64,000 nt of DNA from Rubripirellula amarantea (GTDB taxonomy: Bacteria > Planctomycetota > Planctomycetia > Pirellulales > Pirellulaceae). The notes under the pieces were generated by a model. It did no database searches and was not told the origin of the DNA. It was given only the letters and a program-made list of their open reading frames with translations. Each line of letters begins with the position of its first letter. The stretch's first letter is position 1. This document shows positions 18,763-27,380 of this stretch, one piece after another. The translations under genes were made by a program, and so were the position numbers. Where the stretch lies: assembly GCF_007859865.1 (NCBI RefSeq), contig NZ_SJPI01000001.1, forward strand, positions 2,356,001 to 2,420,000, in the 5' to 3' direction.

Positions 18763-19082
18763 CACTCGCTATCGGTAGCGCCGAGTAATTTGTGCACCGG
18801 ATTCTTCGGAGCACCGAGGGATTCAAGGCTTTGGAAAACTCGGGATGCTGGGCGATTTGCATCCCTGAGCGTCTGGCCGTGTCAGGTGCCGGGGGTTTTC
18901 AGGAGGGCATGGGCGGGTATTTTGCAGCATTCCTAGCCGAGTATCCTGTCGCATTTTCCCACCTCAACGGTGTCTCAGCCTCCGACCTATCGTCTTGACC
19001 TGCACCGCGTTTTCCGTTCGCAAAGTCGCGGAATGTCGCCTTTCTTCCCCTCCCCCATCCCCTTTCACAGAAACTGCCGAGC
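18763..19082. other. Intergenic spacer between pilT and the GspE-like gene
   Basis: 320 bases without a convincing gene. A small hairpin CGCTA/TAGCG lies just after the pilT stop (about 18766-18779). The pilT end region (18749-18767) has a near copy at 18914-18932 with 17 of 19 bases identical. A 68-codon open frame on the plus strand has no recognisable features and is not called. Confidence 0.5.
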
Positions 19083-20414
19083 ATGGCTGAACAAGAAGAA
19101 ATCCAACTTTGGCAAACCGTCACCCCTGTAGAGTTCGAACCGAAGCTGCCTCGAACCGAAGCTCAGGCCCTGCTGATTTCAGCTCGCCAGGGAGCCGGCT
19201 ACGCCATCGCCGCGGGCCAAACGGCGCACGCCGTGAAATCGCGGGCAACCCATATGCTGCTGGATTTCTCGCAAACCGGGTGTGCAATCCGTTACCAAAT
19301 CGATGGTGCCTGGGAGCAACTACCGCCGATGGATCGCGAGACCGGCGACGCGATGCTGTATGCCTTGAAGCAGATTTGTCAGATGAATCCTGCCGACCGT
19401 CGTAGCGCTCAGTCGGGTAAATGCGGAATCAAGTTTGTCAAAGATAAGTTTGACTTGATCCTGCAATCCCAGGGTGTGCCCACTGGGGAACGAGTGTTGG
19501 TTCGCATTGACGCATTGAAGATCCCATTCGAACGAATGAGTGATTTGGGAATGCGTGACAAGATGTTCGAGAAGCTGAAAGAACGCTTGGACTCTGAATC
19601 GAACATCATCTTAATCACGTGTCCCAAAGGCGAAGGGCTAACCACAACTTGGACCGTTGCGTTGAACGCGGCGGATCGTTTGGTGCGTGACTTCCAGTCG
19701 TTTGAAGATCAGGGCAGCCCTGAACCCGAGATCATCAATATTAGCGCTAACTTTTATGGCGGCGATACCGGACACACCGAGTTGTCGATGCTAAAGAAGA
19801 TGATTTTGAAGGAACCCGACGTATTGATGTTCCCGGAACTACCGGAGGCTGAAACGCTTGAGCTTGCGATTGAACAAGTCGAAAAGATCGAAAAACAGAT
19901 CTACACTCGAATGGTTGCACCAGGAGCGATCGAAGGCCTGGTTGCCTTTGCAGCGAAGTATCCTGGTCTGCGAAATCGAATCGCTGATCGTATCGGAGCA
20001 GTACTCGGCCAGAAGTTGATTCGCCGATTATGCGACAACTGTAAGGTCGGGTTCGAGCCTCCGCCGCAATTGCTTCAGCAGTTGGGCATTCCGGCTGGTC
20101 GAGTCGGTGTTCTGTATCAGCCGTTCATTCCGCCACCGATTGAACAGCAGGTCGACGAACAGGGCCGACCGGCACCGATCACTCCCTGTCCCGTTTGCAA
20201 TGGTCGTGGCTACTATGGACGCATCGCGATTTTTGAACTGCTTGTGCCGGGGGAAAAGTTCAAAGCCGCTTTGAAGAAGACTCAAGATGTGGCCCAGTTG
20301 ACCGCAATTGCTAAATCCGAGGGGCACCGCGGTTTGCAGTCCGAGGCGGTGATGACGGTAGCTCGAGGATTAACCGGACTTGATGAGGTCAAGCGTGCGT
20401 TTGCGAAACGATAG
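19083..20414 (+). CDS. GspE/PilB-like protein with degenerate ATPase motifs
   Basis: 443 residues. Overall order is that of a T2SS/T4P assembly ATPase: an N-terminal domain, a RecA-like core, and a CxxC...CxxC zinc site (CDNCKVGF and CPVCNGRGYYGR) followed by the usual C-terminal ARG-like region. The Walker A position reads CPKGEGLTTTW where active enzymes have GPTGSGKTTT, so the lysine is replaced by Leu. The Walker B region reads KEPDVLMFPELPEAETL, and the TGHLV His box is absent. It is therefore probably not an active ATPase but could cap or regulate PilT/PilB-type hexamers. The reading frame is intact. Confidence 0.82.
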   Translation: MAEQEEIQLWQTVTPVEFEPKLPRTEAQALLISARQGAGYAIAAGQTAHAVKSRATHMLLDFSQTGCAIRYQIDGAWEQLPPMDRETGDAMLYALKQICQMNPADRRSAQSGKCGIKFVKDKFDLILQSQGVPTGERVLVRIDALKIPFERMSDLGMRDKMFEKLKERLDSESNIILITCPKGEGLTTTWTVALNAADRLVRDFQSFEDQGSPEPEIINISANFYGGDTGHTELSMLKKMILKEPDVLMFPELPEAETLELAIEQVEKIEKQIYTRMVAPGAIEGLVAFAAKYPGLRNRIADRIGAVLGQKLIRRLCDNCKVGFEPPPQLLQQLGIPAGRVGVLYQPFIPPPIEQQVDEQGRPAPITPCPVCNGRGYYGRIAIFELLVPGEKFKAALKKTQDVAQLTAIAKSEGHRGLQSEAVMTVARGLTGLDEVKRAFAKR

Positions 20415-20453
20415 TGTCTTGCGATATCGCTCTCTCTCTGCTGGCCCAATTTG

Positions 20454-21191
20454 ATGTCTGAAGCTCAAGCCCCCTCGATGAACGTTGGATCGCCGGACGC
20501 CCCATCGGTAGCCGTGATTATACCGGCGGCGGGCAGCGGACAACGTTTCGGTGCGACCACGAACAAGCTGTTCGCTTTGCTCGACGGTCAACCGCTTTGG
20601 CTGCACTCGGTGAGGCGGTTAAGGCAGAACCCGATGGTCGGGTCGATTGTGATGGCGGTTTCCGATCAAGATCGCGTGCACTTCGAGAACGATCACGCTG
20701 CGGATCTTCGTACCTATGAAGTGCAGCTTGTCCGAGGCGGCACCGAACGCAGTGATAGTGTGCAATCGGCACTGGGTTATCTTGCCGATGCCAAAGAGCG
20801 GCTCGTTGCCGTTCATGATGCAGCTCGACCGTTGATTCGCCAGCGAGATTTGGATGCTGTTTTCACTGCGGCAAACCAGACTGGGGCTGCAATTTTGACC
20901 GTTCCTGTTTCGGGCACCGTGCGCCGCGATTTGGGTGAGCGAACCGAGACGGTGGATCGGCGTCACTTACATATCGCGCTGACTCCGCAGGTCTTTGAAG
21001 CTGGGTTGTTGCGAAGTGCCTATGCAAAGCACAATGGACGCCCAGCCACCGATGACGCCGAATTGGTTGAACGATGCGGTCACCCGGTCACGCTTGTTTG
21101 CGGTGGCACTGACAACCTGAAGATTACCTACCCTGAAGACCTGATCGTTGCCGAAGCGATTCTGCGTTCGCAACTGGCTCAAGACGCCTGA
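20454..21191 (+). CDS. ispD: 2-C-methyl-D-erythritol 4-phosphate cytidylyltransferase
   Basis: 245 residues from the ATG at 20454 (a TTG precedes it directly). The CTP-binding glycine loop is IIPAAGSGQRFG with the following lysine (TTNKLF), and VHDAARPLI is the IspD signature. The C-terminal block ATDDAELVE is present. It makes CDP-ME in the non-mevalonate isoprenoid pathway in the cytoplasm. It lies 39 bases after the GspE-like gene and 35 bases before tyrS, probably in one transcript, without an evident functional link. Confidence 0.92.
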   Translation: MSEAQAPSMNVGSPDAPSVAVIIPAAGSGQRFGATTNKLFALLDGQPLWLHSVRRLRQNPMVGSIVMAVSDQDRVHFENDHAADLRTYEVQLVRGGTERSDSVQSALGYLADAKERLVAVHDAARPLIRQRDLDAVFTAANQTGAAILTVPVSGTVRRDLGERTETVDRRHLHIALTPQVFEAGLLRSAYAKHNGRPATDDAELVERCGHPVTLVCGGTDNLKITYPEDLIVAEAILRSQLAQDA

Positions 21192-21226
21192 TTCAAACCT
21201 CTCGATTCGAAACCACGACTGACGAA

Positions 21227-22528
21227 ATGCCCGATTCAAGCTTGACCACCACCGATCTCCTCGAAGAACTGCGTTGGCGCGGACTGATCCATCAATGCAC
21301 CGATGAGGACGGCCTCGCAAAGTTACTGGCTTCAGGACCGCAAACGGTCTACATCGGATTTGATCCAACGGCATCAAGCCTACATGTGGGTTCGTTGATG
21401 CAATTAATGATGCTTCGGCGATTTCAACAGGCCGGACATCACCCTATCGCACTCGTTGGTGGTGCGACCGGCATGATTGGCGACCCGAGCGGTAAGAGCG
21501 AAGAACGCAATCTATTGTCCGCCGATCAACTTCAAGAGAACGTTGACGGGGTGGCGACGCAGATGCGATCGACGCTCGACTTTGAAGGTAAGAATGCTGC
21601 CAAGCTGCTAAACAATTTCGATTGGATGAAGGGTTACTCTTACCTTGAGTTCTTGCGTGATGTCGGGAAGAATTTTCCAGTTGGCGCCATGATGGGCAAA
21701 GAATCAGTCCGATCGCGGCTCGAAAGTGAAGTCGGACTTAGCTACACCGAGTTCAGCTACATGCTGCTGCAGGCCTACGACTTTGTTTACTTGGCCAAGA
21801 ACCATGGTTGCCGAATCCAAGCCGGTGGTAGTGATCAGTGGGGTAACGTGACTGCCGGAATCGACCTTGGTCGTCGCATGTTGGGGCAACAACTCTTCGG
21901 TGTTACCGCACCATTGCTAACGACCAGCGATGGCAAAAAGATGGGGAAGACCGAAAAGGGCGCGATTTGGCTTGATCCTAATCGCACGAGTCCTTACGAA
22001 TTCTACCAGTACTGGCGAAACGTCGACGATGCCGACGTGATGCGCTGCATTGCCTACCTCACCGAAATCAAGCGAGACGAATACGACTCACTTGCCGAAG
22101 CTACGGCAAACGATCCTGGAAAGCGAACCGCGCAAAACCGCTTGGCCGAATGGATGACTTCGTTCATTCACGGCGATGCCGGGCTCAAAGCTGCCACGAG
22201 TGCCTCGGACATTTTGTTCGGTGGTGAGATCGGTGACGCGACGGATGCAATGCTCGACGGAATCTTTGCTGACGTGCCGAGCAGTGAGGTTGCTCGCGGT
22301 GTGCTCGATGGCGATGGCTACTGGATTGTGGAAGCCCTGCAAGCGACCGGCTTGGTCAAGTCGGGCGGCGAAGCTCGTCGAGCGATTAAAGAGGGCGGCG
22401 TGTACCTAAACAACACTCGCGTCGAAGATGAAAAAATGCGTTTAACGACGAAAGACTTAGCCAGTGAAACGGTGATGGTCTTTCGGCGGGGCAAGCGGAA
22501 ATACTCGCTGTTGAAGTTTGTCGAGTAG
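21227..22528 (+). CDS. tyrS: Tyrosyl-tRNA synthetase
   Basis: 433 residues, full length. A class I catalytic core carries a HIGH-equivalent in FDPTASSLHVGSL and the KMSKS-equivalent KMGKT in DGKKMGKTEKGAIWLD. A C-terminal S4-type RNA-binding domain (SGGEARRAIKEGGVYLNN) identifies the bacterial TyrRS group. It charges tRNA-Tyr. The gene converges with the DUF58 gene, with only 11 bases between stops. Confidence 0.96.
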   Translation: MPDSSLTTTDLLEELRWRGLIHQCTDEDGLAKLLASGPQTVYIGFDPTASSLHVGSLMQLMMLRRFQQAGHHPIALVGGATGMIGDPSGKSEERNLLSADQLQENVDGVATQMRSTLDFEGKNAAKLLNNFDWMKGYSYLEFLRDVGKNFPVGAMMGKESVRSRLESEVGLSYTEFSYMLLQAYDFVYLAKNHGCRIQAGGSDQWGNVTAGIDLGRRMLGQQLFGVTAPLLTTSDGKKMGKTEKGAIWLDPNRTSPYEFYQYWRNVDDADVMRCIAYLTEIKRDEYDSLAEATANDPGKRTAQNRLAEWMTSFIHGDAGLKAATSASDILFGGEIGDATDAMLDGIFADVPSSEVARGVLDGDGYWIVEALQATGLVKSGGEARRAIKEGGVYLNNTRVEDEKMRLTTKDLASETVMVFRRGKRKYSLLKFVE

Positions 22529-22539
22529 TTGGTCCCGGG

Positions 22540-23949
22540 CTAGGCTCGCAGTAGCATTTCGCGGCATACGTCTGCGATTGCGTCGCGTGACGCTAGGTGG
22601 AACGTTGGAATACGAGACGCGATCAGCGGCCCGGCGATCGAAGTGTAGTCGTTGATGTCAGCGGTGTTGATAATGACCGCGACGGCACGTCCTCGGTTGG
22701 ACAACCCGACCAAGGATGCAATTGATTCGGGCGTCGCCTGCTGAAGAATTACCAGCAGCGTGGTGTCGGTGGATAGTTGCGATTCGCTTTCGACCAGCAT
22801 CTCTGCCAACGTCAGTCCGTCGGTCCGTTCAAGTCTTGCCAAAGTGCGATGCACCTCTTTGAACTGAACCGGCCCGCGCGACGGTTTGATGATTATCGGG
22901 CGTAGTCGGTCGTTCGATTCGTTCATCGAACCGGCCTTGGCTGCCGCATCGCGAACGCGGTGATCGCCCATCCAACCCTCGGTCCGAATACGATCGGCGG
23001 CGTCTCGACCATTCGTTGCTATACCAAACGGTTCGTTAGATTCGTGAAGCGACGAAGCGATCGATGCAGCGGCCGTAACCGCCAAGTCGCTTCGGACGGG
23101 TTCATGATGTTTGGGATTCGTCGTGACGTGCAGGTCAAGGATAATGGTTGCACCGACGATGGATGACGGTTCGTAGATCTTGCTGTGTAAAGTTCCCGTT
23201 CGTGCTGTCGCCGCCCAGTGAACGCTACGCATGGGGTCACCAATTTGCCATTGCCGAATGCCTCGCAATCGCGTGGGATCGTCCATCACGTTCTCGCGCA
23301 TACGGATCTCACCGATCGGTCGCCTTGAACCGATCTCATACGAAGTTAACGCGACAACTTCGGGCAGAACAGTGACGAACTGAGGCTGCGTACCGACGCG
23401 GAAACGACGAAACAAGCCCATCATGTCGCCGGTTTCCAACACGGTGGGCCCGATTTGAACGTAGCCACGGCGATGGCATCGAACTTTGTAACTTAGTTCT
23501 TTTGTTTCCCCCGGCCAAAGCATCATCACGGCTAATCGCTCGCCTTCGATTTGCAGGGCCGGCGCATCAGCATCAAGCACTTGTCGAGCCAGTAGATCCT
23601 CGACTAACACCCACACCGTGGGCAATCGACTGGTGTTGGTGACCGTCACTGTTGCAGCAACCAACGAACCAATTTTCAGTTCTTCATCATCGGTGATTCG
23701 CTCGGCAATCGTCGATGTGGACCACAAGTTCGCTAATGCGTAGTTGGTCGCGATCAACAAACCCGCCGCGACTCCGGCAAGCACCCACAGCGAGGCTCCG
23801 AACACCATGCCCACTAGCAGTAATCCAGCGATCGCGGCGATGACGCCAAACTTCGGCACGCCCGCTGACGTCGAATTTGCTGACGTCGAACTTGCTGACG
23901 TCGGATTTGCTGAGGTCGCATTGGCTTGGGACGTCACCGCAGTCTTCAT
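22540..23949 (-). CDS. DUF58 domain membrane protein
   Basis: 469 residues. A Ser/Thr/Ala/Asn-rich N-terminus encoded by a 15-bp tandem repeat precedes two adjacent hydrophobic segments (about 34-70). The DUF58 motif appears as GDPMRSVHWAATARTGTLHSKIYE; a vWA-like fold follows (ATIILDLHVTT). DUF58 proteins work with MoxR AAA+ ATPases, often in envelope or stress functions. The start overlaps the stop of the moxR-like gene by one base (TGATG), so translation is coupled. Confidence 0.88.
   Translation of the reverse strand: MKTAVTSQANATSANPTSASSTSANSTSAGVPKFGVIAAIAGLLLVGMVFGASLWVLAGVAAGLLIATNYALANLWSTSTIAERITDDEELKIGSLVAATVTVTNTSRLPTVWVLVEDLLARQVLDADAPALQIEGERLAVMMLWPGETKELSYKVRCHRRGYVQIGPTVLETGDMMGLFRRFRVGTQPQFVTVLPEVVALTSYEIGSRRPIGEIRMRENVMDDPTRLRGIRQWQIGDPMRSVHWAATARTGTLHSKIYEPSSIVGATIILDLHVTTNPKHHEPVRSDLAVTAAASIASSLHESNEPFGIATNGRDAADRIRTEGWMGDHRVRDAAAKAGSMNESNDRLRPIIIKPSRGPVQFKEVHRTLARLERTDGLTLAEMLVESESQLSTDTTLLVILQQATPESIASLVGLSNRGRAVAVIINTADINDYTSIAGPLIASRIPTFHLASRDAIADVCREMLLRA
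23864..23923. repeat. Four tandem 15-bp units in the 5' end of the DUF58 gene
   Basis: Units of GCTGACGTCGAATTT type occupy 23864-23878, 23879-23893, 23894-23908 and 23909-23923 with 1-4 changes each. The period is a multiple of three, so the frame is kept and the minus-strand product reads as a Ser/Thr/Ala/Asn repeat. Confidence 0.9.
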
Positions 23950-25085
23950 CAGGATGCGTCGATTGTGGGGACAGCGATCTCGTTCACGATCTGGTCAAGG
24001 ACCCGCTCGGTTGTCACTTTGCGAAGTCGGCTCTCGGGCCTCAGGATCACTCGATGGTTCATCACTGGGGCAATGATCTTTTTCAAATCGTCTGGCAAGA
24101 CATAACTACGACCGCGAATGGCCGCCATTGCTTGCGAACAACGAAACAACGCGATGCTGGCGCGCGGGCTACCGCCGAGCGCTAGGTCTTCGTGCGTCCG
24201 AGTTTGAGCCACGATCTGCAGCAGGTACTGACGCAAACGCGGATCGACGTGAACTCGTTTGATCGCAATTTGAGCGGCTGCAATTTCCGATGCTTTGGCG
24301 ACCGGTTTGATCGTATCGACCGGATGAACGTGCTGCAGCATTTCCAGCATGCGAAGTTCTTCTTCCATCGTTGGATAGCCGAGCGTGAACCGCATCATGA
24401 ACCGGTCTAGCTGAGCTTCCGGCAACGGGAACGTGCCTTCATGGTCCACCGGGTTTTGGGTTGCGATAACAATAAACGGTGGTTCGAGCTTATGGGTGGT
24501 ACCGTCGACGGTGACGCGAGCTTCCGCCATCGCTTCGAGCAACGATGCTTGGGTTCGAGGCGTTGCACGATTGATTTCGTCAGCGAGCAGGATTTGCGTG
24601 AAGACCGGTCCGGGACGAAATTCAAACTCCGAAGTCTTTTGGTTGAAGATCGATGTGCCTGTAACATCCGTGGGCAACAAATCCGGCGTGCATTGAACGC
24701 GTTTGAACTTGCAGCCAACACTTCGAGCTAAGGCCCGAGCCAGCATGGTCTTGGCGACTCCCGGGACATCTTCGAGCAGGACATGGCCGCCCGATAACCA
24801 AGTCACCAGCGAAAGCACAAGTTGTTTGCGTTTGCCGACGATTGCGGTTTCGACGTTGGCGATGATTCGCTTGGCGAGATCGCTAACCATCGCTGCATCT
24901 TCAGCAACGGATCGGGCTGCCAAATGGGGGTCGGCGGAAGCGGCTGGCGGCGAAGGTTTGGCTGGGCTGGTCAAAGTGAGAAGTCTTTGGAACAGGCGAA
25001 GAGACGGTTTTTGCGAATCCGATATCCCAAAATCCGTTGACCCGAGATCGCAATTGGGCTCGGGCAAGGGTGAACGGCACTCCAA
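23949..25085 (-). CDS. MoxR family AAA+ ATPase
   Basis: Up to 378 residues. The AAA+ core carries Walker A EDVPGVAKTMLARALA, Walker B ILLADEINRATPRTQASLLEAMAE, the sensor region IATQNPVDHEGTFPLPEAQLDRF, and arginine-rich C-terminal lid segments. MoxR ATPases act as chaperone-like remodelers with vWA or DUF58 partners, here the coupled downstream gene. The start is uncertain: 25085 is a TTG, and the first ATG is at 24890, just before the conserved core; the intervening ~65 residues are Pro/Ala-rich. Confidence 0.9.
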   Translation of the reverse strand: MECRSPLPEPNCDLGSTDFGISDSQKPSLRLFQRLLTLTSPAKPSPPAASADPHLAARSVAEDAAMVSDLAKRIIANVETAIVGKRKQLVLSLVTWLSGGHVLLEDVPGVAKTMLARALARSVGCKFKRVQCTPDLLPTDVTGTSIFNQKTSEFEFRPGPVFTQILLADEINRATPRTQASLLEAMAEARVTVDGTTHKLEPPFIVIATQNPVDHEGTFPLPEAQLDRFMMRFTLGYPTMEEELRMLEMLQHVHPVDTIKPVAKASEIAAAQIAIKRVHVDPRLRQYLLQIVAQTRTHEDLALGGSPRASIALFRCSQAMAAIRGRSYVLPDDLKKIIAPVMNHRVILRPESRLRKVTTERVLDQIVNEIAVPTIDAS

Positions 25086-25157
25086 TTGCAGCTATCATAG
25101 ATTAACCGGATTTAGTCTGCCGTGTTGGCAGCCATTGTCCCGGCATTGGCGGCGAAA

Positions 25158-25541
25158 ATGCTTATCCCCCATCTGCTCATAACGGACGACGACTCTGCTC
25201 TTCGCAGTATTTTGCGAGAGGGGCTATGCCGTCGTGGATTCAATGTTACCGAAGCCAGCGACGGGCTTGAGGCAATCGAAGTGCTTGAGCATTCCGATGT
25301 TCATATCTGTCTCGTCGATTTTCACATGCCGCGGCTCAACGGTTTAGAGGTGATTCGCCACGTTCAGACGCGACTGCAACCCACCCCATGCGTCCTGATG
25401 AGCGCCGATCTGAACGAACAGATTCGCGCCGAAGCCAGCGCCATGCGAGCGTATGGAGTACTCGCCAAACCACTGCGGTTGTCGCAGGTTAGCGATTTGG
25501 TCTGCGGAGCTTTAGCGGATGTCTATAACTGGCGACCGTAG
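25158..25541 (+). CDS. Stand-alone response regulator receiver protein
   Basis: 127 residues from the ATG at 25158 (a GTG at 25122 is possible). It is a CheY-like receiver only: acidic pocket LLITDDDSALR, phospho-acceptor Asp in CLVDFHMPRLNG, the Ser/Thr position LMSADL, and the conserved Lys in LAKPL. No output domain follows. It lies between divergent moxR and convergent Mur-ligase-like genes with no histidine kinase nearby, so its partner is unknown. Confidence 0.9.
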   Translation: MLIPHLLITDDDSALRSILREGLCRRGFNVTEASDGLEAIEVLEHSDVHICLVDFHMPRLNGLEVIRHVQTRLQPTPCVLMSADLNEQIRAEASAMRAYGVLAKPLRLSQVSDLVCGALADVYNWRP

Positions 25542-25545
25542 TTCG

Positions 25546-25587
25546 GTTCAGCCAGAAACGTTCAGCCAGAAACGTTTAGCCAAAGAC
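25546..25587. repeat. Three tandem 14-bp units between convergent genes
   Basis: GTTCAGCCAGAAAC occurs at 25546-25559 and 25560-25573, with a third degenerate copy GTTTAGCCAAAGAC at 25574-25587 that runs into the last codons of the Mur-ligase-like gene. Confidence 0.9.
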
Positions 25588-27135
25588 TTTTAGCTTTGGA
25601 CGAGGGTCGCTGGCTTCTTTCTCGTCCCAGGCCGTTTCGACCATCTTTTTAATCGCCTCGATTTTCGTGCGAGCTTGATGAGCCGTCAGGGATGGTTCGT
25701 TGAGCATGACCAGGATAGTGTCCGCCGGCTTGGCCTCGGCCATCGCCCACTGCAACGCACGCGTGGAATCGGCGACCAATCGCATCGCCGCGCATTCCTT
25801 GACCCCGTCAAGAACAGCGTGTGATGCCGTCAAGAACGACTTCTTTTGGTCCGGCATCGAAGTCACGATTGCATGATCGGCGAAGCGTTCAAGTAGCCCA
25901 CCCAACCGAGCAAGTGAGAGTGAGTCCTGAGTGGCGTCGATTGCCGTGATGCACCACAATCGTCCGCCCGCCTTCATCGCTCGCGCCGTACGCATCGCTG
26001 CCGAGCAACGATCGGAATTACCAGCCAAGTCAATGGTCACACTTGCATGGCCGTATCGTGAAATGCGGTCTTGGCGTCCCGGCACGACTCGCAATTTGCC
26101 GAGCAATTCGCAAATTTCATAGAGTGGCCAATCGACAAGGAGTCCGACTGCAATCGCTGCTGCGTGGTTGGCAGCCATCGCACCGCCACAGAGTGAAGTC
26201 TCCATCACCGCGGACTCGTCTTCGTGAGACACCAACAAGGTCGACATTCCATCGGCCTGTTCAATCATCTTTGCGGTGATGTCAGCCGACTTTCGCACGC
26301 CGTAGGTGAAGCTGCGAACGCCCGCATCACCAATCACTCGCATGGCTCGAGTGTCATCCACGGGTGCCACCACGATACCTTCGGGTGTGAGTCGATCGAG
26401 CACGCACGAAAGTGATGATGGGCCGAAGTCGTCGTTGTTCAATGTCGAACCGGTCACGATGATCATGTCGAACTGCACGCAGTCATAGCGACCATGCCGA
26501 GCGTCATCGTCGCGGAGTTCGACAACGGCGACTTGGCTTTCGCAATCCACCGCGTCGCTCATCCAGTCGACCAATTCTCGAGCTGAGGGAAGGTTTGAAT
26601 CTTCTGTTGATTGAAGCACACCATCGGACGAACCGAGATCCGTTTGGAAAGCGGTGCGAATTTTTTGGGATCGAAACAGGTTCGCAATCAGCAACGAGGT
26701 GGTGGTTTTGCCTGCTGAACCAACCACGCCAATCGTCAATAGCTTTTGATCGGGTCGGTCTCGCAAACTCGAGAAGACCGACGCCATTGCCAAGTCCAGT
26801 TCGCCGACAATGCACTGGGGCAAAGGACAAGGCAGAACTTGTTCGGTTAGGATGCCGGCGGCGCCGCGAGCGAGTGCGTCGGCGACAAGTCGCGCCGGAT
26901 CAACTTCACCGATTCGATAGACAACCAATTCGCCGGGACTGACTTCGCTCGGCTTCTCGCAAACGCCATGAAAGCGAACGTCGTCGCCGGCATGGAATCG
27001 CGAGTTGGGCAAAATTTGCCGCAAAGACATTGCCCCCGAACGATCCGATGTTTGGGGTTGGGAATCGAAGTTGGATTCCGAATTGGTGGTCGCGTGACCG
27101 TGAACAGATAGCTTGCCTGAGATTGGCTGACGCAT
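25576..27135 (-). CDS. MurE-like Mur ligase family protein lacking ligase motifs
   Basis: 519 residues from the ATG at 27135, chosen because GGAGG lies 5 bases upstream (the frame is open to 27201). An N-terminal MurE-type domain precedes a Mur central domain with an intact ATP loop (VVGSAGKTTTSLL). The alignment by eye to MurE continues to the end (VPGRQDRI matches VPGRME), but DYAHTP reads DLAGNSDR, GGDRDKGKRP reads AIDATQDSLS, DNPR reads SMPDQK, and GKGHE reads MLNEPS. It probably does not add diaminopimelate; a regulatory or different ligase role is open. The Mur-like fold is confident, the activity is not. Confidence 0.75.
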   Translation of the reverse strand: MRQPISGKLSVHGHATTNSESNFDSQPQTSDRSGAMSLRQILPNSRFHAGDDVRFHGVCEKPSEVSPGELVVYRIGEVDPARLVADALARGAAGILTEQVLPCPLPQCIVGELDLAMASVFSSLRDRPDQKLLTIGVVGSAGKTTTSLLIANLFRSQKIRTAFQTDLGSSDGVLQSTEDSNLPSARELVDWMSDAVDCESQVAVVELRDDDARHGRYDCVQFDMIIVTGSTLNNDDFGPSSLSCVLDRLTPEGIVVAPVDDTRAMRVIGDAGVRSFTYGVRKSADITAKMIEQADGMSTLLVSHEDESAVMETSLCGGAMAANHAAAIAVGLLVDWPLYEICELLGKLRVVPGRQDRISRYGHASVTIDLAGNSDRCSAAMRTARAMKAGGRLWCITAIDATQDSLSLARLGGLLERFADHAIVTSMPDQKKSFLTASHAVLDGVKECAAMRLVADSTRALQWAMAEAKPADTILVMLNEPSLTAHQARTKIEAIKKMVETAWDEKEASDPRPKLKVFG

Positions 27136-27357
27136 GATGGCCTCCCTGCACATCGACGTGATCAACGTTCTTAACCGAAGGGTTTCGGTCAAAAGTTTCA
27201 CGTTTAAGTTCCGTGTTGCGTTGCAAATAGATGCGGCGAACTCGTTGGCTTAAACGTTCGATAGAAGCATCCTCGCTTCACCGATGCGGCAATTGTTCCC
27301 ATCGAGCTAAGACGGTCAATAGGAAAAAATGGGCACGATTTGCTAGCAATTAGCGAG

Positions 27358-27380
27358 TTTGGGCGAGGCCCTTCGCCAAA
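27358..27380 (-). terminator. Hairpin directly after the uracil-DNA glycosylase stop
   Basis: TTTG(g)GCGA at 27358-27366 pairs with TCGCCAAA at 27373-27380, immediately downstream (minus strand) of the TAA stop. There is no clear T-run, so it is a weak terminator candidate. Confidence 0.4.

Noticed and set aside
17776-18765. 329-codon open frame on the minus strand opposite pilT
   Set aside because: Fully covered by the conserved pilT gene, and the translation shows no family motif.
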